Assembly (NCBI RefSeq): GCF_002157855.1
Contig: NZ_CP020880.1
Coordinates: 2,170,001 to 2,234,000, forward strand
Reading direction: 5' to 3'
Source of the DNA: Sutcliffiella horikoshii
GTDB lineage: Bacteria > Bacillota > Bacilli > Bacillales > Bacillaceae_I
DNA length: 64,000 nucleotides
The stretch's first letter is position 1; each line of letters begins with the position of its first letter. A program made the translations under genes and the position numbers. This document shows positions 51,426 through 61,477 of the stretch, one piece after another. The notes beneath the pieces were generated by a model that worked only from the letters and a program-made list of their open reading frames with translations, was not told the DNA's origin and did not search any database.

Positions 51426-52493
51426 ATGGATTTTGATATCAAGTCATTAGCCTTTTACCTGATTGAAGTAGAAGGCAGTGGAGATAACGCCAAGAAACAA
51501 TATAAACCAATGGCAGTATTAGATGAAACTACATATGAAGAAAGTGCATTAAAACCTTTCCTAGACGGGGAATTGATGAAAATCACCAAAAGGAAGGTAG
51601 ATCGACATCCTAAAAATGAACAAGTTCCAACAAAGATTGGGAGATTCATGGTGGAACCTGGGTATGACCTTGGCTCAAACCCCAACTTTAATCAATTCAA
51701 TCGAATCAAACAGGCCGAAAGCTTAGAAGCTTTTTCTTCTGCGGCAGATGAAATAGCATCCACCTATACAGATACAACGGCGGTAAGAGGTGGCGTACTA
51801 ATTGTCACCAGGGCTAAATTAAACAAATATTTTGATGAGCCTTTTGTATTTATTTTAAAATGTGACTTTGAACAAAAAGTCGCTTCCATCACAAATGAAC
51901 AGACGCTGATTCATAATGTCCAAATGGCCATCACTACAAAAAACATGAAGTCCATTCAATATCCCTTCATGGTGGAGGATGGAATGGTAGAAGAAGGAGA
52001 ATTAAAGATTCATCAGTCCTCTCATTCTCGTTACTTCGAGGATTTCTTAAAGTATGTGGAATATGGAGAGTCGATGCCAGAAATCATTAAAAACCAAGTG
52101 ATGGGGATGGTCCACCAAGAAATTTCCGAAACCTATCATGATGAAAGCGAAGAAAAGGAAAAGGTGGAGCAAGCAATGGAAGCCTGGGCTACATCACCGA
52201 AACGCGAACTTCAAGAACGGTGGTCCGACGAGCAAGTGATAGAGGCTTCTTCCTCTATCATTGAGCAGACACCAGATATTGAGTTAAAATTCAAGCTAGA
52301 TCATATCTCTGTGAAAGGCTTGCTGGCGGACTTTGGTGAAAATGTTCATATAGCGAAAATCAATAACCGGTATGTGGTTCTTCTTGAAGGGGATTATCTG
52401 CAATTCGAAAAGAATGTGTCACCAGTAGAGATGTTGAAACCGAGTGAATTGACGATGATTTTAGAGAGGTTAAATAAAAAATACAGTTCCTAA
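51426..52493 (+). CDS. DUF3900-like protein (355 aa)
   Basis: A soluble 355-residue protein of a Bacillus-restricted group that I recall as DUF3900. It starts MDFDIKSLAFYLIEVEG. No enzyme motif, signal or membrane segment is seen. A charged linker (SEEKEKVEQAMEAWATSPKREL, about 240-262) separates an N-terminal and a C-terminal part. ATG at 51426 follows GGTGAT; ATG at 51414 has no ribosome binding site. The 40-aa gene 70 nt downstream may be co-transcribed. Function is unknown. Confidence 0.6.
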   Translation: MDFDIKSLAFYLIEVEGSGDNAKKQYKPMAVLDETTYEESALKPFLDGELMKITKRKVDRHPKNEQVPTKIGRFMVEPGYDLGSNPNFNQFNRIKQAESLEAFSSAADEIASTYTDTTAVRGGVLIVTRAKLNKYFDEPFVFILKCDFEQKVASITNEQTLIHNVQMAITTKNMKSIQYPFMVEDGMVEEGELKIHQSSHSRYFEDFLKYVEYGESMPEIIKNQVMGMVHQEISETYHDESEEKEKVEQAMEAWATSPKRELQERWSDEQVIEASSSIIEQTPDIELKFKLDHISVKGLLADFGENVHIAKINNRYVVLLEGDYLQFEKNVSPVEMLKPSELTMILERLNKKYSS

Positions 52494-52563
52494 CCTTACT
52501 TCTAGGAATAATTTAAACAAGCTTTGAGAGAATAAGGACAAATACCTTTTAGGGGTGACAATC

Positions 52564-52686
52564 ATGGATTGGATGTCCATCATTCGGTATGCTTGTTCTA
52601 TCACCGGAATCATTTGTCTTGGCTTCACGTACAAACATATGTTAAAAAGCTCACGCGAAAAAGGGAAATCTATGGATAGGAAATAA
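52564..52686 (+). CDS. Small membrane protein (40 aa)
   Basis: A 40-residue protein, MDWMSIIRYACSITGIICLG followed by FTYKHMLKSSREKGKSMDRK: one hydrophobic helix and a strongly basic tail. AGGGGTG lies 6 nt before the ATG. It sits just before the repeat cluster of 52.7-53.1 kb. Spacing, ribosome binding site and composition support a real gene, but there is no family match. Confidence 0.6.
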   Translation: MDWMSIIRYACSITGIICLGFTYKHMLKSSREKGKSMDRK

Positions 52687-52723
52687 GTAAAGATATAAAT
52701 CTTTAGTTGATTGGTTAATCGCC

Positions 52724-52850
52724 GCTGTTCCTTTCCGCAAATGGCTTCGCTTTCCGCGGGACGGTGCTTGAGCCTCCTCGCTGCGCTGTGGGGTCTCAAG
52801 CTACCGTTACTCCCCCGCTGGAGTCTCCGCCATTTGCTCCAATTCACAGC
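52724..52850 (+). repeat. GC-rich intergenic repeat, type B, copy 2
   Basis: A 127-bp element running from GCTGTTCCTTTCCGCAAATG to GCCATTTGCTCCAATTCACAGC. It shares its flanking CCGCTGTT and CAGCTAGAAAT with type B copy 1 at 30774. Confidence 0.78.
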
Positions 52851-52935
52851 TAGAAATTACGTAAAGGTTTGTTAATGCCTTTACAGTTAACTCAATTAGC
52901 AGGTTTTTGAAACTTAAGTTCAACGAAGTAACCTT

Positions 52936-53060
52936 GTTGATTGGAGTGGAAGGCGCGCAGACGCCCGCGGGAGGAAGGGACAGGTGAGACCCCGCAGGTG
53001 AAGCCGAGGAGGCTCACGGACCGCCCGCGGGCAAGCGAAGCGCCTGGAACGGAAATCAAC
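52936..53060 (-). repeat. GC-rich intergenic repeat, type A, inverted copy
   Basis: A complete 125-bp type A element in the opposite orientation, from GTTGATTGGAGTGGAAGGCG to GCGCCTGGAACGGAAATCAAC. It follows a type B copy by 85 bp, so both families cluster here between two genes. Confidence 0.83.
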
Positions 53061-53082
53061 TGTTTAATTGCATTTTTCTCAA

Positions 53083-53120
53083 TAAAAAAGAAGGCTGGGA
53101 TGTTTTACTCCCTGCCTTCT
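53083..53120 (-). terminator. Terminator of the glyoxalase-like gene
   Basis: AGAAGGCAGGGA pairs with TCCCAGCCTTCT (53109-53120 with 53089-53100, one A-A mismatch), followed by T6 on the bottom strand. Confidence 0.83.
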
Positions 53121-53122
53121 CT

Positions 53123-53515
53123 TTATTTTACCGGTGTTTCAAACAGCTCAATCCATTCTCCATCTGGACCTGCAAAAAAGATATATCTTGCTCCATTTGG
53201 TAAGGTTGTAATCTCCTGTTCAATAAAGGTGACATCCAAACTTTTCAACCTCTGGCGTTCCGCCTCTACATCATCCACCGTTAAAGCGATATGATGGACT
53301 TTCCCTTCAACGGGGAGATCGTCATTATAGCCTTGAATAAGTTCCAACTCCGTTTCTTCCCTTTTTTCAAATCCAAGAAACGCAAGCTTTATCTCCCCAT
53401 TTGGGTGATCTAATTCCCCCTTTAAAGAAAAACCGACCACCTCTGTATAGAATTTTATTGATTTCTGAATATCTTTCACCATGATCCCAACATGTTCTAA
53501 TCTTTTAATTGCCAT
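53123..53515 (-). CDS. Glyoxalase/VOC-family protein (130 aa)
   Basis: A 130-residue vicinal-oxygen-chelate protein with two beta-alpha-beta-beta-beta modules: RLEHVGIMVKDIQKSIKFYTEVVGFSLKG and HHIALTVDDVEAERQRLKSLDV. HVGIMV His (about 8), the Glu in ELELIQGY, His in HHIAL and Glu in EWIELFETP are at positions used as metal ligands in glyoxalase I-like enzymes. Lactoylglutathione-lyase or methylmalonyl-CoA-epimerase type activity is possible; thiol specificity in this organism is unknown. It lies 26 nt after the nrnB stop, so it is probably co-transcribed. Confidence 0.85.
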   Translation of the reverse strand: MAIKRLEHVGIMVKDIQKSIKFYTEVVGFSLKGELDHPNGEIKLAFLGFEKREETELELIQGYNDDLPVEGKVHHIALTVDDVEAERQRLKSLDVTFIEQEITTLPNGARYIFFAGPDGEWIELFETPVK

Positions 53516-53541
53516 ATTTCATCTCTCCCACCATCTAAATG

Positions 53542-54732
53542 TTAGTTTGTTTTTAATCTTCTAATGTTTTCTACAAGGAAATTGACATACTCCTCGTCTT
53601 TAACCAACCATGCTGCATATTTTCTTTTAATAAACGTTTCTGCTTCCTGAAAAGAGGAAAAGGTTGTATCCAAAAACTTTTCCTTGTTTTCCACCTTCCA
53701 TGTCCCGTCTTCTTTCGGTAAAAGAAACAATGTTCCTTTTTCTTTTGAATCATACAACACACCATTAGGTGATTCTTTTACATTGAAAACATTGTGAGGC
53801 GCGTCTTGTTTGAGAGGATTTAACGGGAATGCCTCCGCTACAAAAAGCTTGTACGCCTGCTCATTTAAACTACAACCGGATGCCTTAGCATGGCCACCCC
53901 CATCAAATTTACCGGCCACTTGCGAAACATCGACATCATCATGTATGGTGCGCAAGCTGATACGTTTGCTTCCCATATTAATCATAGCTATATAGTCCAA
54001 ATGGGGATTTTCCTTTCCTAAAACATTTCCAAGTTCCGAAAGAAATGATTCAGCGTGGACAATTCCAACCCAATTATCACCAACAGGCTTTTGAATAATT
54101 TCTCTGCGTTTTTTTCGCAAATACCTTTCTAGTTTTTGCTCTTCCATGTCAAGGATTTGTGTTTCAAAATCATCAAAATCGAATTTAGCGGCACTTGTTA
54201 ACTTTTGAAGCATTCTCGATTCAAAGTCATCAATTGAAATCATATATAAAAGGTCGTTTAATCTTTTTGCCTTCGTATTCTTATTTTGATCCCATTCCCA
54301 CGTATCATATTGACGTATCAATTCAACCACTTCATCTAGTGGTTCAGTACGGGCTATTAAATCCTGCTCTAACAAATATTCATAGAATAAAGAAGTGGCA
54401 CTTGTCAGTCTGCCATCCTCATATTCAACAGTAACAGAAGCCCAACTATATTCATTAAGATGAATGGCAGTTTTATGATGATCGATAAATTGAACAAATC
54501 CATCTTGCTGTTTTGCAAAATGGTCGAGTTTTTTGGCATTCTCCTCATTTACCGATAAATCTGTTATGTATATTTGATGTCGCGGTGTTGCTTCTTCCAT
54601 AAACTCCGCAACCTGATAATTTAAACTCCCTACTGAATTATAATGAACCTTAACTTTCTCATTAAACGCAAGCTTGGCCAATATCCCGCAGCCTACCCCA
54701 TCCAGGTCATTGTGTGTAAAAAGATGAATCAA
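53542..54732 (-). CDS. nrnB: DHH-family oligoribonuclease NrnB
   Basis: A 396-residue DHH/DHHA1 phosphoesterase matching B. subtilis NrnB (YngD) in length and plan. Motif I is LFTHNDLDGVGCG (7-19), motif II IYITDLSVNEEN, motif III QFIDHHKTAIHLNEY with the DHH triad, and the C-terminal DHHA1 motif is FDGGGHAKASGCSLN. NrnB degrades nano-RNA (2-5 nt) from 3' ends with Mn/Mg. The glyoxalase-like gene follows 26 nt downstream; MsrA lies upstream in the same orientation after a 48-nt gap. Confidence 0.9.
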   Translation of the reverse strand: MIHLFTHNDLDGVGCGILAKLAFNEKVKVHYNSVGSLNYQVAEFMEEATPRHQIYITDLSVNEENAKKLDHFAKQQDGFVQFIDHHKTAIHLNEYSWASVTVEYEDGRLTSATSLFYEYLLEQDLIARTEPLDEVVELIRQYDTWEWDQNKNTKAKRLNDLLYMISIDDFESRMLQKLTSAAKFDFDDFETQILDMEEQKLERYLRKKRREIIQKPVGDNWVGIVHAESFLSELGNVLGKENPHLDYIAMINMGSKRISLRTIHDDVDVSQVAGKFDGGGHAKASGCSLNEQAYKLFVAEAFPLNPLKQDAPHNVFNVKESPNGVLYDSKEKGTLFLLPKEDGTWKVENKEKFLDTTFSSFQEAETFIKRKYAAWLVKDEEYVNFLVENIRRLKTN

Positions 54733-54780
54733 TTGTAGTCCCCCTTATTCATATTGGGTAAGCATTTTCACCACCCTCAC

Positions 54781-55326
54781 TTACTTTGTATATTCTTCTC
54801 CCCAGTACTCTTTTATATGAGCATCTCTTCCTGATTCTTGACGTTCTTGTTTATATTTTTCAGGATTTTTCTTATAAAATTTTTGATGATATTCTTCTGC
54901 TTCATAAAAAGGTGTTGCCGGTTTAATTTCAGTAACAATTGGCGTTTTATATCTTCCGCTTGCTTCTAACTCCTGTTTAGTTTTCTCAGCAAGCTCTCGC
55001 TGTTCCTCATTATGATAGAATATAGCCGTTCGGTACTGACTGCCTCTATCAAAAAATTGCCCTCCATCATCAGTCGGATCAATTTGAGGCCAGTATAACT
55101 CCAATAATTTTTCATAAGGGAAAAGTTCAGGGTTAAATTCAATCTGGACTGCTTCGTAATGACCTGTTGTCCCTTTTTTTATATCTTCGTATGTAGGATT
55201 GGAGATGTTACCGCCCGTGTAACCGGAAATTACTTTTTCAATGCCAGGCATCTCGTCAAAGGGTTTGACCATGCACCAAAAACATCCTCCAGCAAAGGTA
55301 GCGAGTTCTGTTTTGTTCGTTGTCAT
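54781..55326 (-). CDS. msrA: Peptide methionine sulfoxide reductase A
   Basis: Reduces the S-epimer of methionine sulfoxide in proteins; 181 residues. The catalytic Cys is in ATFAGGCFWCMVKPFDE (Cys15 of the start drawn), followed by VISGYTGGNISNPTYEDI, GHYEAVQIEFNP, DPTDDGGQFFDRGSQYRTAIFYHN and the AEEYHQKFYKKNPEKY C-terminal segment. No fused MsrB domain is present. ATG at 55326 has GGAGG 11 nt upstream; ATG at 55344 would add six residues and lacks a site. Confidence 0.95.
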   Translation of the reverse strand: MTTNKTELATFAGGCFWCMVKPFDEMPGIEKVISGYTGGNISNPTYEDIKKGTTGHYEAVQIEFNPELFPYEKLLELYWPQIDPTDDGGQFFDRGSQYRTAIFYHNEEQRELAEKTKQELEASGRYKTPIVTEIKPATPFYEAEEYHQKFYKKNPEKYKQERQESGRDAHIKEYWGEEYTK

Positions 55327-55567
55327 AATGTCGTATTCCTCCATCTATAATGTGTGTTTGATGGAATTTTACACTAACTACCTAGTAGTTACAATAACTA
55401 CGCTCAAATACAGCGTTTTAGTTTACATAATAAGGTTATATAACACCTTATATAAATTGAATAGTTAAACATTTTAATGATGGCGTTTACAATGATTTAC
55501 ACTTTCCAAAGAGTATTGTACGATAATTCTTTGTGAAAAAAAGAACGATAGGAGTCTGATTTATTAA

Positions 55568-57097
55568 ATGATAGAACAATTTTCAAATATTGAATTAATC
55601 AATCAGTTTTGGCTAATACTTTTCTTCCTTGTCCCGATAGTATTGGTATCAAGGATGGTTGTGGCTGGAACTAGGTTTTCCCCTATTCTTATTATTGTAA
55701 TACTTGGTTTAGGATTGGGCTATTTACTTGTAAACACAGGGGTTGCGACACCTGGTTTGGTTGAATACCCTTTTATTGACCTTATGGCGAGAACCACCAT
55801 TATCGCCTTGACGGTATCTTTCTTCGTAGGCGGTCAAGAACTTCGAAAAATATTAGGTAATAAAGACTTGGATGTGGAAGATACGGTTGTCGTATCAGAT
55901 GAAGAGACTTTCTTAGGTACTTCAAGAACACAATTGTTCTTTATCGTCCGTGCCTTCTTCCTATTATTTGGACTAGAAGGAATCACAAGGATGATTCTTT
56001 CAGATGGTACTCAAAGTTTTGATAGTGTGTATCCAATGATTGCTTATATTGGAATTATTGGATCTGTTCTACTTATTGATAACAAAGCTAAACTTCAGAA
56101 TAAGAAACAGTACATGAATAAAGGTATCGTAGAAATGGTAGCGATTATCCTGTTACTTGTAATTTCTTATCATATTGCAATGTGGATAAAGCCAATAATT
56201 GCTTTGCCACAAATCTTCTTTGCAATGATGATTGCGGCTGCTTTAGGCGCTATTTTCTATAATTGGAGTTTTGGACCAACCATCCGTGCATTATTGATTG
56301 CAGGTATCCCGGTTGTATTGGCGGCCAACTTTATGGTTGGTGGTTCGCGTATAGGCGACGCTTTTGCCATCGATGGGATGAATGCTGTATTGGCCTATGG
56401 ATTCTTCGGCCAGTTGTTCTGGATGTTTGGTGGAATTGCATTGATCATGTTCTTTGCTAAAAACGCCAATACAAGAAACCTTGCTCCTGGTATGGCAGGT
56501 TCTCTATCACATTCTGGTTTAACTGGCGCATGTACAGCAGGTGATTTTGGAAAAACTGCTGCAAAACGTGCTCCAATCATGATTAACATCCCGTTTTTCG
56601 GTCATATATTTGTTTTTTCTGTACTTGCTATAAGTGCGGAAAGAGGCAGTCTTTGGATACTTCCTTCTTTGTTAATTGTTGCGGTCGGTGTTAGTTTAAC
56701 GATACTAGCATTGGTCAACTTAAGAAAAGCTAATGGAGAGGATAAAAAAGAAGTAAAAGCATTGATGCAGTTCTCTTTCGGTTGGCAAATGTGTGCGGTA
56801 TTCGGCGGATTGGCTTTACTGAGTCTAGGCACGATGTCTATTGACTATGCTGCTATGGCTCAATCTTCTGCTATTTCTCATTTTGGCTTATTTGCGGCAA
56901 TTCAAGGAGAGATGTTTGGTGCTGATGCTGCCGCATTAATTCCTTTCATTTTCTCGATGCCATTCCTGGTTCACCCGCTTGTATTCTTCATGTTTGGAAA
57001 AGCAATGGAGAACAATGGTGAGATGCCAATAAAACCTGTTTATACTTTGGCTTTACTAGGTGTTGTAGGTGTAGCTTACGCAATATTCTTTGTATAA
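55568..57097 (+). CDS. Polytopic membrane protein of unknown function, transporter-like (509 aa)
   Basis: About twelve to thirteen hydrophobic helices cover the whole length. Residues 10-35 (NQFWLILFFLVPIVLVSRMVVAG) and 40-60 form the first helices. A short soluble loop with DLDVEDTVVVSDEETF is near 100-115. The Gly/Ser/Thr-rich segment PGMAGSLSHSGLTGACTAGDFGKTAAKR near 307-334 lies between helices and looks like a substrate or ion site. The general look is that of a secondary transporter or ion:solute symporter, but I cannot place it in a named family. It is monocistronic: an upstream promoter region and a strong terminator at 57104-57137 flank it. Confidence 0.7.
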   Translation: MIEQFSNIELINQFWLILFFLVPIVLVSRMVVAGTRFSPILIIVILGLGLGYLLVNTGVATPGLVEYPFIDLMARTTIIALTVSFFVGGQELRKILGNKDLDVEDTVVVSDEETFLGTSRTQLFFIVRAFFLLFGLEGITRMILSDGTQSFDSVYPMIAYIGIIGSVLLIDNKAKLQNKKQYMNKGIVEMVAIILLLVISYHIAMWIKPIIALPQIFFAMMIAAALGAIFYNWSFGPTIRALLIAGIPVVLAANFMVGGSRIGDAFAIDGMNAVLAYGFFGQLFWMFGGIALIMFFAKNANTRNLAPGMAGSLSHSGLTGACTAGDFGKTAAKRAPIMINIPFFGHIFVFSVLAISAERGSLWILPSLLIVAVGVSLTILALVNLRKANGEDKKEVKALMQFSFGWQMCAVFGGLALLSLGTMSIDYAAMAQSSAISHFGLFAAIQGEMFGADAAALIPFIFSMPFLVHPLVFFMFGKAMENNGEMPIKPVYTLALLGVVGVAYAIFFV

Positions 57098-57102
57098 AGT
57101 AT

Positions 57103-57138
57103 TAAAAAGGCGTTCGGTATTGACCGAGCGCCTTTTTG
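57103..57138. terminator. Bidirectional terminator
   Basis: AAAAAGGCGTTCGGT (57104-57118) pairs with ACCGAGCGCCTTTTT (from 57123, one T-G), between the convergent membrane-protein and 90-aa genes. Confidence 0.9.
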
Positions 57139-57139
57139 T

Positions 57140-57412
57140 TTATTGCATTTTCTTATTATAATAGTCTACCGAATACTGGGCACCTTCACTGACCATATTG
57201 TTATCTTGGATATCTTCTGGATCTGGGTTCCCTGCTTTTTCAATTGGCAAATCCGTTTTTCTGAATTTTAATGGAACTAGTTTATTTTTAACTTTTTTAG
57301 AGTATTGAACAATCTTTTCTCTGTATGGCTTGTATGCTAATAATCCTGCTCCGGTGAGGCTAGCGGCTCCTGCCACGATTAAAGGTTTCTTTAGTTGACG
57401 AGCATTCATCAT
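57140..57412 (-). CDS. Small membrane-anchored protein (90 aa)
   Basis: Residues about 8-25 form one hydrophobic helix (PLIVAGAASLTGAGLLAY), followed by a basic helix (KPYREKIVQYSKKVKNKL) and an acidic C-terminus with NPDPEDIQDNNMVSEGAQYS. No family is recognised. The tandem ATGs at 57412/57409 follow AGGAGG by 5 and 8 nt; an upstream ATG at 57478 has no site. It lies 90 nt after recQ on the same strand. Confidence 0.65.
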   Translation of the reverse strand: MMNARQLKKPLIVAGAASLTGAGLLAYKPYREKIVQYSKKVKNKLVPLKFRKTDLPIEKAGNPDPEDIQDNNMVSEGAQYSVDYYNKKMQ

Positions 57413-57502
57413 AAACGCCTCCTGTTTAATAGTTTTATCTATAAACTTGATATTCCCGACATGATAAAAACTAAACATGTAGACACGCTTAACTGAATAT
57501 AT

Positions 57503-59650
57503 TTAATTTATTTCATGCTTGGCCATTACAGCTTTTATGGCTATATAATCAACCTCGTCAGGCAAATTTTCTTTTATGGGCTTCAGCTTTTCAGTACCCA
57601 CTTCCTCGATTACTTTAATAATTTCTTCCTCATACTCTTTTGGTATAAAAGAATCCCAATCTACCTTTACACCTTCATCACTTGCACATTTAAAGATGTG
57701 GTTCTGGATAGTGATAAGACTCATATCACGTTCCTTTGCTATTTCTTTAAAAGTCATCCCTTCTTCTTGTAACAGTCTATAAGTAAACATATGACTTGAT
57801 TCCCCTGGATTCATGGGAATGACCGGCATTTTGATCTTTTTGGCGGTACCTTCTTTTTTAACCGGATTTGTGTCAGACACATCTTCTCCCATAAATCTGC
57901 CTATCTCACGCAAAAACAACTCTCCATACTTCTCGAACTTTAAAGATCCTACCCCTTTAATATCCATCATGGCAGATTCATCTTTTGGGAGAACCTCGCT
58001 CATTTCTCTTAACGTGCTGTCAGAGAAAATAACATATGGAGGTACACCCTCTTCTTTTGATAATTTTTTTCGTAACTCACGCAACATCTCAAACAATTCA
58101 TTATCTTCTACGACAGATTTAACTTGCTCTTTCACTTTAAAAAGGACTTTTTCTTTTCCTTTTAAAACAGGAACAGCACGTGCACCTAATTTTACGATAG
58201 GATATTGCCCTTCAGTAAGGATTAAATATCCCTCTGCAATCAAAATATTAATAAGGTCTACCAATTCCTTTTCTGTATAGCTATTCATTAATCCGTAAGT
58301 TGGCAAGCTATCAAAACGGAATTGTTGGATACGCTTATCTTTTGAACCTTTTAACACTTTAGCAACCAAGATCGCCCCAAATCTTTCATTCATCCGATGA
58401 ATACAGCTAAATATCTTCTGTGCTTCAAGTGTAATATCCTGCTCAACGAAGTCTGAGGAACAGTTACTGCACTTGCCGCAAATGAGATTTGTCTCTTGAC
58501 CAAAATAGTTTACTATATATGCTTGGAGGCAACGTTGCGTATAGCTATAATCCATCATCGCTTGAAGCTTCTTATATTCCTGCATCTTGCGTTCTGGGGA
58601 GCGGATACTCTCTTCGATTAAAAACTTCTGAATTTGGATATCCCTGGCATTGAATAGGAGAATGCACTCACTTTCTTCTCCATCCCTCCCTGCCCTTCCG
58701 GCTTCTTGATAATAAGACTCAACATTTTTTGGCATATTGTAATGAATAACAAACCTTACATTAGACTTATCTATCCCCATGCCAAACGCATTTGTCGCTA
58801 CCATCAGTTTCAGGCGGTCATGTAGAAAATCTTCCTGATATTCTTTCCGTTCCTCTTCTGAAAGACCTGCATGATACTTACCAATCTTGTAACCTTTCTT
58901 AGTCAAGGAGGAAAATATCTGATCGACTTCCTTTCTGGTCGTTGCATAGATTATCCCCGATTCTTCCTTGTTCGCTTTCAGAAATTTTTCTAAATAATTG
59001 TCCTTATTTTGCCCGCGTAAGACAGAAAATGTCAGGTTATCCCTTGAAAAGCCGGTTACATATGTATGTTCTGGGGTTATTCCAAGCATATATTGGATGT
59101 CTTCTATAACTTGTTCCGTTGCTGTCGCTGTAAAAGCGGTTATGATTGGGTTTCCTGGTATCCGCTTGATAAAGGAACCCACTTCACGATAGCTTGGCCT
59201 AAAATCGTGCCCCCATTGGGACATACAATGCGCTTCATCAATTGCAACGATCGAAACCTCAATAGCTGATAGAATCGATTGAAATTCATAGCTTTCGAGT
59301 CTTTCTGGTGCAAGGTATAACAGTTTAATTTCGCCCTGTTCTACTTGTTGAACTCTTTCTCTAATTTCTCCTGCGTTCAATGAACTATTAATATATGTCG
59401 CCTGTACACCTATATTAAGTAAGGAATCCACTTGGTCTTTCATTAAAGAGATTAAGGGGGAGATGACAATCGTCAGGCCACTTGCTAGGAGAGCTGGCAC
59501 TTGATAGCAGATGGACTTCCCCCCACCTGTAGGCATTACTCCTAGTGTATTGGATTCATTTAAAATACTTTCAATAATTTTGCTCTGGCCAGGTCTAAAA
59601 TCTTCATAGCCAAAGTATTCTTTCAATAAAATTTTTCCTTGTTCGTACAT
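57503..59650 (-). CDS. recQ: ATP-dependent DNA helicase RecQ
   Basis: A 715-residue 3'-5' SF2 helicase for recombination and fork repair. Walker [19 protein letters not shown] (about 37-54), DEAH box [24 protein letters not shown] motif FTATATEQV, motif V/VI ([44 protein letters not shown]) and the zinc-binding Cys cluster ([10 protein letters not shown]...CGKCSNC) are all present. A winged-helix RQC region, an HRDC domain ([26 protein letters not shown]) and a C-terminal helix-turn-helix ([21 protein letters not shown]) follow. It is longer than E. coli RecQ, a known Bacillus form. Confidence 0.95.
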   Translation of the reverse strand: MYEQGKILLKEYFGYEDFRPGQSKIIESILNESNTLGVMPTGGGKSICYQVPALLASGLTIVISPLISLMKDQVDSLLNIGVQATYINSSLNAGEIRERVQQVEQGEIKLLYLAPERLESYEFQSILSAIEVSIVAIDEAHCMSQWGHDFRPSYREVGSFIKRIPGNPIITAFTATATEQVIEDIQYMLGITPEHTYVTGFSRDNLTFSVLRGQNKDNYLEKFLKANKEESGIIYATTRKEVDQIFSSLTKKGYKIGKYHAGLSEEERKEYQEDFLHDRLKLMVATNAFGMGIDKSNVRFVIHYNMPKNVESYYQEAGRAGRDGEESECILLFNARDIQIQKFLIEESIRSPERKMQEYKKLQAMMDYSYTQRCLQAYIVNYFGQETNLICGKCSNCSSDFVEQDITLEAQKIFSCIHRMNERFGAILVAKVLKGSKDKRIQQFRFDSLPTYGLMNSYTEKELVDLINILIAEGYLILTEGQYPIVKLGARAVPVLKGKEKVLFKVKEQVKSVVEDNELFEMLRELRKKLSKEEGVPPYVIFSDSTLREMSEVLPKDESAMMDIKGVGSLKFEKYGELFLREIGRFMGEDVSDTNPVKKEGTAKKIKMPVIPMNPGESSHMFTYRLLQEEGMTFKEIAKERDMSLITIQNHIFKCASDEGVKVDWDSFIPKEYEEEIIKVIEEVGTEKLKPIKENLPDEVDYIAIKAVMAKHEIN

Positions 59651-59888
59651 AGTACACCTCGTTTAATATGGAAAATGTTTTTGAAGGATATTGGAGTTAA
59701 ATAGATGAAGGAGTATTCTAAGTTTCCATTTCATTTTAACTGAACAAAGGGTGACCTGCAACCAAAGTGAGGTTGACTCAAATAACCGTTAATGATGGTA
59801 GAAATTCTTTTCTCTTGCATTTTATTATCAGAATGTTTAAAATTCATTATACAATAGGTTGTCTAACCTCTTCTTTTTTGTTGCAAAT

Positions 59889-59902
59889 TGTATACGCTTA
59901 CA
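59889..59902. promoter_or_regulatory. cre-like site upstream of the aldehyde dehydrogenase gene
   Basis: TGTATACGCTTACA fits the CcpA catabolite-responsive consensus TGWAANCGNTNWCA at all but one position. It lies about 55 bp before the ATG, in a place where TTGCAA upstream could be a -35 element. Carbon-catabolite control of this gene is inferred. Confidence 0.65.
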
Positions 59903-59955
59903 TATTGAGGTTTTGAATGCTAATCTATTAATCTATTTCGAGGAGGAATTTTCAA

Positions 59956-61476
59956 ATGATTTATGCTAACCCAGGTGAAAAAGATTCAAAAGTTACTTAT
60001 AAAAATCGATATGATAACTATATTGGTGGCGAATGGGTTGCTCCAGTCAAAGGAGAATACTTTGAAAACGTCACTCCCGTTACAGGTCAAGTATTTTGTG
60101 AAGTTGCCCGTTCTACTGCAGAAGACATTGAATTGGCATTAGATGCAGCACATAAAGCAAAGTCAGCTTGGGGACAAACTTCCGTAGCTGAAAGAGCCAA
60201 CATTCTTAATAAAATTGCTGACCGTATGGAAGAAAACTTGGAGATGCTGGCAGTTGCGGAAACGTGGGAGAACGGAAAACCAGTACGTGAAACTTTGGCA
60301 GCAGACCTCCCTCTTGCGGTTGATCACTTTAGATATTTTGCAGGTTGTATTAGAGCTCAAGAAGGCTCGCTTGGAGAAATTGATAATGACACGATTGCTT
60401 ACCACTTCCATGAACCGCTTGGAGTAGTCGGTCAAATTATCCCATGGAATTTTCCATTATTAATGGCCACTTGGAAGCTAGCTCCAGCTCTTGCTGCTGG
60501 TAACTGTGTCGTGTTAAAGCCTGCTGAGCAGACACCTGCTTCCATCATGGTACTAACAGAACTGATTTCAGATCTTCTACCTCCAGGCGTGTTGAATATT
60601 GTAAATGGATTCGGTGTTGAAGCTGGAAAACCTTTGGCCTCCAGTGACCGTATTGCAAAGATTGCCTTTACAGGAGAAACGACAACCGGTCGTTTAATTA
60701 TGCAATATGCTTCTCAAAACATTATTCCTGTAACACTTGAGCTTGGCGGGAAATCCCCGAACATCTTCTTTGAAGACGTATTGGCTGCCGATGATGATTT
60801 CTTTGATAAAGCAGTCGAAGGCTTTGTTATGTTTGCACTTAACCAAGGAGAAGTATGTACATGCCCTTCCCGTGCCCTGATTCATGAATCTATTTATGAT
60901 AAGTTTATGGAGCGTGCACTTGAGCGAGTATCTCAAATCAAACAAGGTAACCCACTTGATACGGAAACGATGATAGGTGCTCAGGCCTCGTCTGAACAGT
61001 TAGAGAAAATCCTCTCCTATCTCGAAATTGGGAAAGAAGAAGGTGCAGAGCTACTTGCTGGTGGGGAACGAAATATGCTTGAAGGCGACCTTGCGAATGG
61101 TTATTATGTGAAACCTACCGTTTTTAAAGGCGATAATAAGATGAGAATTTTCCAGGAAGAGATTTTTGGTCCTGTAGTGTCGGTCACTACTTTCAAAACG
61201 GCGGAAGAAGCTTTGGAAATTGCGAATAATAGTCTTTACGGTCTTGGTGCAGGAGTTTGGACTAGAGACGTTAATACTGCCTATCGTTTTGGTCGCCAAA
61301 TTGAAGCAGGTCGCGTGTGGACAAACTGCTATCATGCCTACCCTGCCAACGCCGCATTTGGAGGATACAAAATGAGTGGAATCGGCCGTGAAAACCATAA
61401 GATGATGCTTTCCCACTACCAGCAAACGAAGAATCTTTTAGTAAGCTACAGTCCAAAAAAATTAGGATTCTTTTAA
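59956..61476 (+). CDS. NAD-dependent aldehyde (acetaldehyde) dehydrogenase, ExaC/AcoD type
   Basis: A 506-residue aldehyde dehydrogenase. NAD-binding [46 protein letters not shown] and [16 protein letters not shown], catalytic Glu262 in LELGGKSPN and catalytic Cys301 in [15 protein letters not shown] are present. Length and C-terminal [30 protein letters not shown] match the acetaldehyde-dehydrogenase II (ExaC/AcoD) group. The DUF779 gene starts 1 nt after the stop, a pairing often seen for this group. GGAGGAATT precedes the ATG. A cre-like site at 59889-59902 suggests catabolite regulation. Confidence 0.92.
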   Translation: MIYANPGEKDSKVTYKNRYDNYIGGEWVAPVKGEYFENVTPVTGQVFCEVARSTAEDIELALDAAHKAKSAWGQTSVAERANILNKIADRMEENLEMLAVAETWENGKPVRETLAADLPLAVDHFRYFAGCIRAQEGSLGEIDNDTIAYHFHEPLGVVGQIIPWNFPLLMATWKLAPALAAGNCVVLKPAEQTPASIMVLTELISDLLPPGVLNIVNGFGVEAGKPLASSDRIAKIAFTGETTTGRLIMQYASQNIIPVTLELGGKSPNIFFEDVLAADDDFFDKAVEGFVMFALNQGEVCTCPSRALIHESIYDKFMERALERVSQIKQGNPLDTETMIGAQASSEQLEKILSYLEIGKEEGAELLAGGERNMLEGDLANGYYVKPTVFKGDNKMRIFQEEIFGPVVSVTTFKTAEEALEIANNSLYGLGAGVWTRDVNTAYRFGRQIEAGRVWTNCYHAYPANAAFGGYKMSGIGRENHKMMLSHYQQTKNLLVSYSPKKLGFF

Positions 61477-61477
61477 A

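Noticed and set aside
57813-58280. 155-codon top-strand frame opposite recQ.
   Set aside because: Antisense shadow of a conserved helicase; low-complexity Ser/Thr/Asn content and no start signals.
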